Assembly: GCA_964502095.1 (NCBI GenBank)
Contig: CAZCUF010000001.1
Coordinates: forward strand, 310,001 to 374,000
Length of the DNA stretch: 64,000 nt
DNA from: JACPVF01 sp964502095
GTDB lineage: Bacteria > Chloroflexota > Anaerolineae > Anaerolineales > Villigracilaceae
Direction of reading: 5' to 3'
Shown one piece after another: positions 60,157 to 64,000 of the stretch. How positions within the stretch are numbered: the first letter of the stretch is position 1; the number at the start of each line of letters is the position of its first letter. The translations under genes and the position numbers were made by a program. A model generated the notes under the pieces. That model searched no databases and was not told the DNA's origin. It worked only from the letters and a program-made list of their open reading frames with translations.

Positions 60157-61539
60157 TTATCCTGCCAGCAATCTCTTTGAAGCCTGATTATGTTTCTCGA
60201 TCAATTTGCCTTCATCTAAAGTTGTTACGCGCCCTTCCTTGACGATAAACCTGCCGCCGACTACGGTGTAATCCACGCGGACGGGCTGACAAAAAACCAG
60301 CGCCGCAACCGGGTCGTGCTGTGCACCCGCGTATTCGATGCGATTCAAATTGACCGCGAAGAAGTCGGCGCATTTGCCGGCTTCGAGAGAGCCGATGTCA
60401 TTACGTCCCAGCACTGCCGCGCCGCCGCGCGTGCCCAAATACAAGACTTCCCTCGCTGTCATTAGTTTTCTATTTGGGTCATCAGATAACGAATATCCTG
60501 TAATCCCTTCCTTGACGCGCGACAACAACATGGCCTGACGCGCTTCAGCCAATAAATGCGAGCCGTCGTTGGATGCGGAGCCGTCCACGCCCAGGCCTAC
60601 GTTGACGCCCGCCTTACGGTATTCTTTGATTGGGGCAATTCCCGAAGCCAGCCGCATGTTCGACGATGGACAATGCGCCACGCCGCAGTTATGTTTGGCA
60701 AAGACTTTTATTTCCTCGTCGTTCACCCAAACTGCGTGCGCGAACCAAACATCGCCGCCGATCCATTCCACTTCCTGCATGTACCCAACCGGGCGATGAC
60801 CGAACTTCTGCATGCAGAATTGTTCCTCGTCCTCGGTCTCAGCCAGATGCGTGTGCAGATGAACGCCATATTCGCGCGCGAGTTTGGCGGATTGTCTCAT
60901 TAAATCGGAAGTGACCGAAAACGGCGAGCACGGCGCAAGCACAATTTGAACGAACGCGCCGGGTTTGGAGTCATGATAGGTTTGGATGAGACGCTGGGAA
61001 TCTTTCAGGATCGAGTCTTCAGCGTCCACAACGGAATCGGGCGGCAGTCCGCCTTGCGATTCGCCCAGCGACATCGAGCCGCGCGAGGCCTGCAGGCGGA
61101 GTCCCACTACTTTGGCGGCGGCAATTTCATCGTCCAGTTTGGAACCGTTGGGGAAAAGATATAAATGATCGGAGGCGGTTGTGCATCCGGATAGGGCCAG
61201 TTCGGAGAGCGCGGTCTGAGCCGAGATGAAAATATCCTCGGAGTTCATGCGCGCCCAAATGGGATAGAGCGTTTTGAGCCAGTTGAAGAGATTGGAATCC
61301 TGCGCGGGCGGCACGACGCGCGTGAGAGTTTGATAGAAGTGATGATGCGTGTTGACAAGGCCGGGCAGGACGATATGCCCTGTGAGATCGAGCACTTCAT
61401 CGGCAGTTCCCGGAAGTTCATCGGCGCCGCCAACCTGTTCAATAAAGCCATCGCGTACAAAAAGACCACCGCCGCGCAGTTCGCGTTGGTGGTCGTCCAT
61501 GGTAACGAGGTAGGCATTCTTAATGAGAAGTGTGCTCAT
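60157..61539 (-). CDS. 8-oxoguanine deaminase-like amidohydrolase
   Basis: A 460-residue metal-dependent aminohydrolase of the AtzB/TrzN/SsnA superfamily. The N-terminal motif 'LPGLVNTHHHFYQTLTR' with three His is that of 8-oxoguanine deaminases; further ligands are in 'HLHTHLAETEDEE', 'WFAHAVW' and 'VGLGVDGSASNDG'. 8-oxoguanine deamination yields urate, which fits the rest of the operon; guanine or another amino-purine is also possible. First gene after the operator-bearing promoter, with a 35-base leader. No strong ribosome site. It occupies the role of SsnA in the E. coli cluster. Confidence 0.85.
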   Translation of the reverse strand: MSTLLIKNAYLVTMDDHQRELRGGGLFVRDGFIEQVGGADELPGTADEVLDLTGHIVLPGLVNTHHHFYQTLTRVVPPAQDSNLFNWLKTLYPIWARMNSEDIFISAQTALSELALSGCTTASDHLYLFPNGSKLDDEIAAAKVVGLRLQASRGSMSLGESQGGLPPDSVVDAEDSILKDSQRLIQTYHDSKPGAFVQIVLAPCSPFSVTSDLMRQSAKLAREYGVHLHTHLAETEDEEQFCMQKFGHRPVGYMQEVEWIGGDVWFAHAVWVNDEEIKVFAKHNCGVAHCPSSNMRLASGIAPIKEYRKAGVNVGLGVDGSASNDGSHLLAEARQAMLLSRVKEGITGYSLSDDPNRKLMTAREVLYLGTRGGAAVLGRNDIGSLEAGKCADFFAVNLNRIEYAGAQHDPVAALVFCQPVRVDYTVVGGRFIVKEGRVTTLDEGKLIEKHNQASKRLLAG

Positions 61540-61562
61540 TTTAGGGAAAGTTGTCTATCGCT

Positions 61563-61579
61563 TAGTTGTCTGACAACTT
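61563..61579. promoter_or_regulatory. Palindromic operator, copy B
   Basis: TAGTTGTCTGACAACTT contains the perfect 7-1-7 palindrome AGTTGTC-T-GACAACT and follows the -10 box of the operon by 1 base, thus covering the transcription start. A half site AAGTTGTC lies at 61548-61555 in the leader, which may help cooperative binding. On the strand of the gene 16 of 17 bases match copy A at 32445-32461. Confidence 0.82.
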
Positions 61580-61580
61580 A

Positions 61581-61609
61581 AGTTTAGCAGAAGAAGAAAC
61601 AGATGTCAA
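61581..61609 (-). promoter_or_regulatory. Promoter of the purine operon
   Basis: Reverse strand consensus TTGACA (61604-61609), 17 bases, TAAACT (61581-61586), then the operator. The transcript begins near 61574. Confidence 0.82.
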
Positions 61610-61728
61610 CATTGCACTTTCCCGTCAGGAAATCACGAATCAGTCTCCCGAAAACCTCACGCATTGCCACAAGCATCGTTTTTCACTGTCACAGCAGGGC
61701 ATTGAAGATATTTTGCATCTTGAATGTG

Positions 61729-61769
61729 TTTGCAACAATGCAAATCTATCTTGAAATATCCCTTATAAT
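61729..61769 (+). promoter_or_regulatory. Promoter region of the ABC exporter with inverted repeat
   Basis: TATAAT at 61764-61769 with the start about 20 bases before the ATG, and an inverted repeat TTTGCA-ACAA-TGCAAA at 61729-61744 centred about 40 bases before that start. The repeat lies where a regulator would meet polymerase. No good -35 hexamer. Confidence 0.45.
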
Positions 61770-61795
61770 TAATCGTACGCGGCGGAAAACCACTC

Positions 61796-62776
61796 ATGGA
61801 TCACAACGATCAAATTGCGGTCGAGGTAAAACGTCTTCACAAAGTCTATTATTCGATTCAAGGCTTCTGGAGGCAGAAACGTCATCCCATCACCGCGGTG
61901 GAAGAGATTTCCTTCTCCATCGGCAGGGGCGAATTATTCGGCATGGTTGGCCCGAACGGCGCGGGGAAAACCACCACAGTCAAGATGTTATCCACGTTGT
62001 TGCTCCCCACCAGCGGGACGGCCAGCATCTTTGGGCTGGACATCGTCAAAGATACGCATCGAATCCGACCTCGAATCGGATTCACCTTCGGCGGCAATAA
62101 GGGCCTCTACGGGCGTCTTAGTGCGCTCGATAATCTCAAATATTTTGCGGAACTATACAAACTCGATCCCGATACCATTTCCAGGCGAATTAAAGAACTG
62201 CTCGAACTCGTCGGCCTCACCGGCAGGGAGAATGACCGCGTCGAGACCTATTCCAACGGCATGCAACAACGTTTACACTTGGCGCGCGCCATGCTCCACA
62301 ACCCCGATTTAATCTTCCTCGACGAACCCACCGTCGGCATCGATCCGGTGGGGGCGCGCGAGATCAGGCAACTCGTCAAGGACTTAAAGAAGCGGGGCAC
62401 CACCATCCTGCTCACCAGCCATTACATGTTCGAAATGGAGGAACTCTGCGACCGCATCGCGGTCATCAACCATGGGCAAGTGGCCGCGCTGGATACGCCC
62501 GCCGGATTGAAAAGCCGTTCTTCGGGGGACAGTGTGGTGGTCATCCAAAATAAAGCCGACCCGCCTGCGCTGGAAAACGAACTGCGTACTTTAAATCTCG
62601 ACAGCGTCTCGATCCATCACGCGGGAGAAACGATCTCATTGCACACGCGCAATCCATCGCAGGTTTTGGACGCGCTCTCCCCGCTCCTGGAACGCAAAAT
62701 AATTACGAATATCGAAGTCCATAACGCCACATTGGAAGATGTGTATGTTCAGATCATCAAAGAAGGCCAGGCATAG
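61796..62776 (+). CDS. ABC-2 type exporter, ATPase
   Basis: A 326-residue DrrA-like ATPase with Walker A 'GPNGAGKTTTVK', Q-loop region 'IGFTFGGNKGLYG', signature 'YSNGMQQRLHL', Walker B 'LIFLDEPTVGID' and a C-terminal extension. The 'FGGNKGLYGRLS' Q-loop is of the group with paired ABC-2 permeases. The permease genes follow with overlaps. SD GGCGGA. Export of an antibiotic, lipid or polysaccharide precursor is possible; the substrate is unknown. Confidence 0.9.
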   Translation: MDHNDQIAVEVKRLHKVYYSIQGFWRQKRHPITAVEEISFSIGRGELFGMVGPNGAGKTTTVKMLSTLLLPTSGTASIFGLDIVKDTHRIRPRIGFTFGGNKGLYGRLSALDNLKYFAELYKLDPDTISRRIKELLELVGLTGRENDRVETYSNGMQQRLHLARAMLHNPDLIFLDEPTVGIDPVGAREIRQLVKDLKKRGTTILLTSHYMFEMEELCDRIAVINHGQVAALDTPAGLKSRSSGDSVVVIQNKADPPALENELRTLNLDSVSIHHAGETISLHTRNPSQVLDALSPLLERKIITNIEVHNATLEDVYVQIIKEGQA

Positions 62777-63557
62777 CGCGCTCTCGTTCGTCTGGCGGCA
62801 GATGAACGTCCAGTTTCGCATGCGGGCGTTATCATTTTTCTCCTTCGGATTACTGGTCTTTCAACCCGCAGTGTTCAGCATGGTTGGATATTTACTGGCG
62901 CGCATGGCCGGGAAATCCGTGCCCGATCTGGTGCACGTCATCATCGGCGGCGGCATCATGGGCCTGTGGAGCAGTTTGATCTTCACTTCATTCTACGATA
63001 TCAGCACCGACCGCCGCGAAGGCACGCTTGAATTGATCGTTGGAAGCCCAACCTCTCTCACGGAAGTGCTGGCCGTCAAAACCTTCACCAACGTTCTAAC
63101 CGGTTCGATCTCGATGGTATTGTCCTTTGCCGCCGCGCTGTTGTTTTTTCATTTCGACATCCCGCAAAGCAACATCCCGTTTATTCTCATATCGCTCCTC
63201 ATTCTGCTGTTCAGTTTTTGGTGCATGGGAATTTTCCTGGCACATTTCCGCGTCTGGTCGCGCGTGACCGGCTTCCTCATTAACTATCTCGAACTGCCAG
63301 TCTCGATCTTGGCGGCGTTCATGTTCCCCATTGATTATCTGCCGCGTTCGATCTTATGGCTTTCGAATAGCCTGCCTATTCGCTGGGGAGTCACCGGTTT
63401 GAACTCCTCGTTTCAGATTCAACTGCAGTTTTCGGACCTTTGGCTGAACTGGGCCATCGCCCTGACAGTCTCGTTTGTGTATCTACTGGCTACATATCTC
63501 ATGTCGAAAAAAGTGCATGATATGATTCGCGTCAGCGGTGAGTTGAGTTCGGTATGA
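62745..63557 (+). CDS. ABC-2 type exporter, permease 1
   Basis: A 270-residue membrane protein with six helices, of the ABC-2 family ('TDRREGTLELIVGSPTSLTEVL' is the conserved loop before the third helix). The start at 62745 has GGAAG 6 bases upstream and overlaps the ATPase by 32 bases; another in-frame ATG is at 62802. The stop overlaps the next ATG by 4 bases. Confidence 0.85.
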   Translation: MFRSSKKARHSALSFVWRQMNVQFRMRALSFFSFGLLVFQPAVFSMVGYLLARMAGKSVPDLVHVIIGGGIMGLWSSLIFTSFYDISTDRREGTLELIVGSPTSLTEVLAVKTFTNVLTGSISMVLSFAAALLFFHFDIPQSNIPFILISLLILLFSFWCMGIFLAHFRVWSRVTGFLINYLELPVSILAAFMFPIDYLPRSILWLSNSLPIRWGVTGLNSSFQIQLQFSDLWLNWAIALTVSFVYLLATYLMSKKVHDMIRVSGELSSV

Positions 63558-64000
63558 TGGAAAAGTTATACAGCAACCTCCGCTTGTATCTGGTCAGCGC
63601 CTGGTATTCGTACCGCGCGCTGTATGCCTGGCAAAGTTTTGTGCCATATATCTCGGCCAAACTGGTCTTCCCGCTGGCGCAAATGCTGCTCTTTCTTTTT
63701 ATGGGACGGCTGGCCGGGTTGAAAGACCCGTTATACATTGTGATCGGAAATATTTTATTATTGCCCGCCACAAACGGCGTATCCGGCGTTTCCATGACGA
63801 TCAGCGGCGAACGCGATTTCAGGACTCTGCCCTACCTGATCGCCAGCCCCGCGGCGCGCGGACCGCTCTTCCTGGGCCGGTCATTGGTCCACATTATTGA
63901 CGGGTTACTATCCACTCTCGCGGCGTTACTGCTCGGCGCGTTCTTCTTCCATGTGGACTTGACCCGCGCCAATCTCCCACTGACTCTGTTGTGCATTTTA
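63554..64000 (+). CDS. ABC-2 type exporter, permease 2, cut by window edge
   Basis: An open frame from the ATG at 63554 to the right edge, 149 codons. It begins 'MMEKLYSNLRLYLVSAWYSY' and has hydrophobic segments and the loop 'TISGERDFRTLPYLIASPAA', the same element as in permease 1, so it is the second half of a heterodimeric ABC-2 channel. The C-terminal part lies outside the window. The start could also be the next ATG at 63557. Confidence 0.82.
   Translation, partial: MMEKLYSNLRLYLVSAWYSYRALYAWQSFVPYISAKLVFPLAQMLLFLFMGRLAGLKDPLYIVIGNILLLPATNGVSGVSMTISGERDFRTLPYLIASPAARGPLFLGRSLVHIIDGLLSTLAALLLGAFFFHVDLTRANLPLTLLCIL

Noticed and set aside
1..64000. CRISPR arrays, insertion sequences, prophage or integrase genes
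   Set aside because: No direct-repeat array, transposase motif or integrase motif was seen anywhere in the window.

Overview
The window looks like a chromosomal segment of an anaerobic member of the Chloroflexota, most likely class Anaerolineae. This is inferred from gene style, not from a marker-gene phylogeny: many secreted lipoproteins with TolB-type propellers, a secreted protein with NBR1-like Ig domains and a Thr/Pro tail, a CoaE-GNAT fusion, GT-C membrane enzymes, and moderately high GC with few gaps. I see no insertion sequence, phage, CRISPR array or tRNA gene, and no frameshifted gene.

Left third (1-25 kb), mostly housekeeping: acetoacetyl-CoA synthetase (cut by the left edge), two tandem zinc-ribbon proteins, uppP, tgt, a REC-PAS-GGDEF-EAL c-di-GMP enzyme, recJ, the RNase P RNA with a textbook promoter, coaE, the c-di-AMP pair cdaA-cdaR, der, a large secreted Ig-domain protein, dinB, a GNAT enzyme, a candidate small RNA, a thiolase, a PilZ protein and two tandem PlsC acyltransferases.

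Middle (26-38 kb): a dihydropyrimidinase with an SLC13/RCK transporter, a GH18 lipoprotein, an unassigned fold-type-II PLP enzyme with its own operator, an O-methyltransferase, a PatB-type lyase, a GT2 glycosyltransferase, an AI-2E exporter and threonine synthase.

Right part (38-61.5 kb), the most coherent region, built for import and breakdown of purines. It holds an XdhD-like Fe-S/Mo hydroxylase with its FAD subunit, two complete BMP-type (nucleoside-family) ABC importers, and a six-gene operon: 8-oxoguanine deaminase-like enzyme, adenine deaminase, GntR/UTRA regulator, YgeY hydrolase, YgeW carbamoyltransferase and carbamate kinase. The logical flow is deamination of bases, oxidation towards xanthine/urate, ring opening to carbamoylated intermediates, then ATP from carbamoyl phosphate. 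The operon promoter (TTGACA-17-TAAACT) carries a palindromic operator directly after its -10 box, and nearly the same operator sits at the same place in the promoter of the PLP enzyme 29 kb away. That ties the enzyme to the purine regulon and makes it a candidate missing lyase of the pathway.

The right edge (61.8-64 kb) holds an ABC-2 type exporter operon cut by the window end. Several genes across the window have a -10 hexamer only 6-8 bases before the start codon and no Shine-Dalgarno sequence, which predicts leaderless mRNAs.
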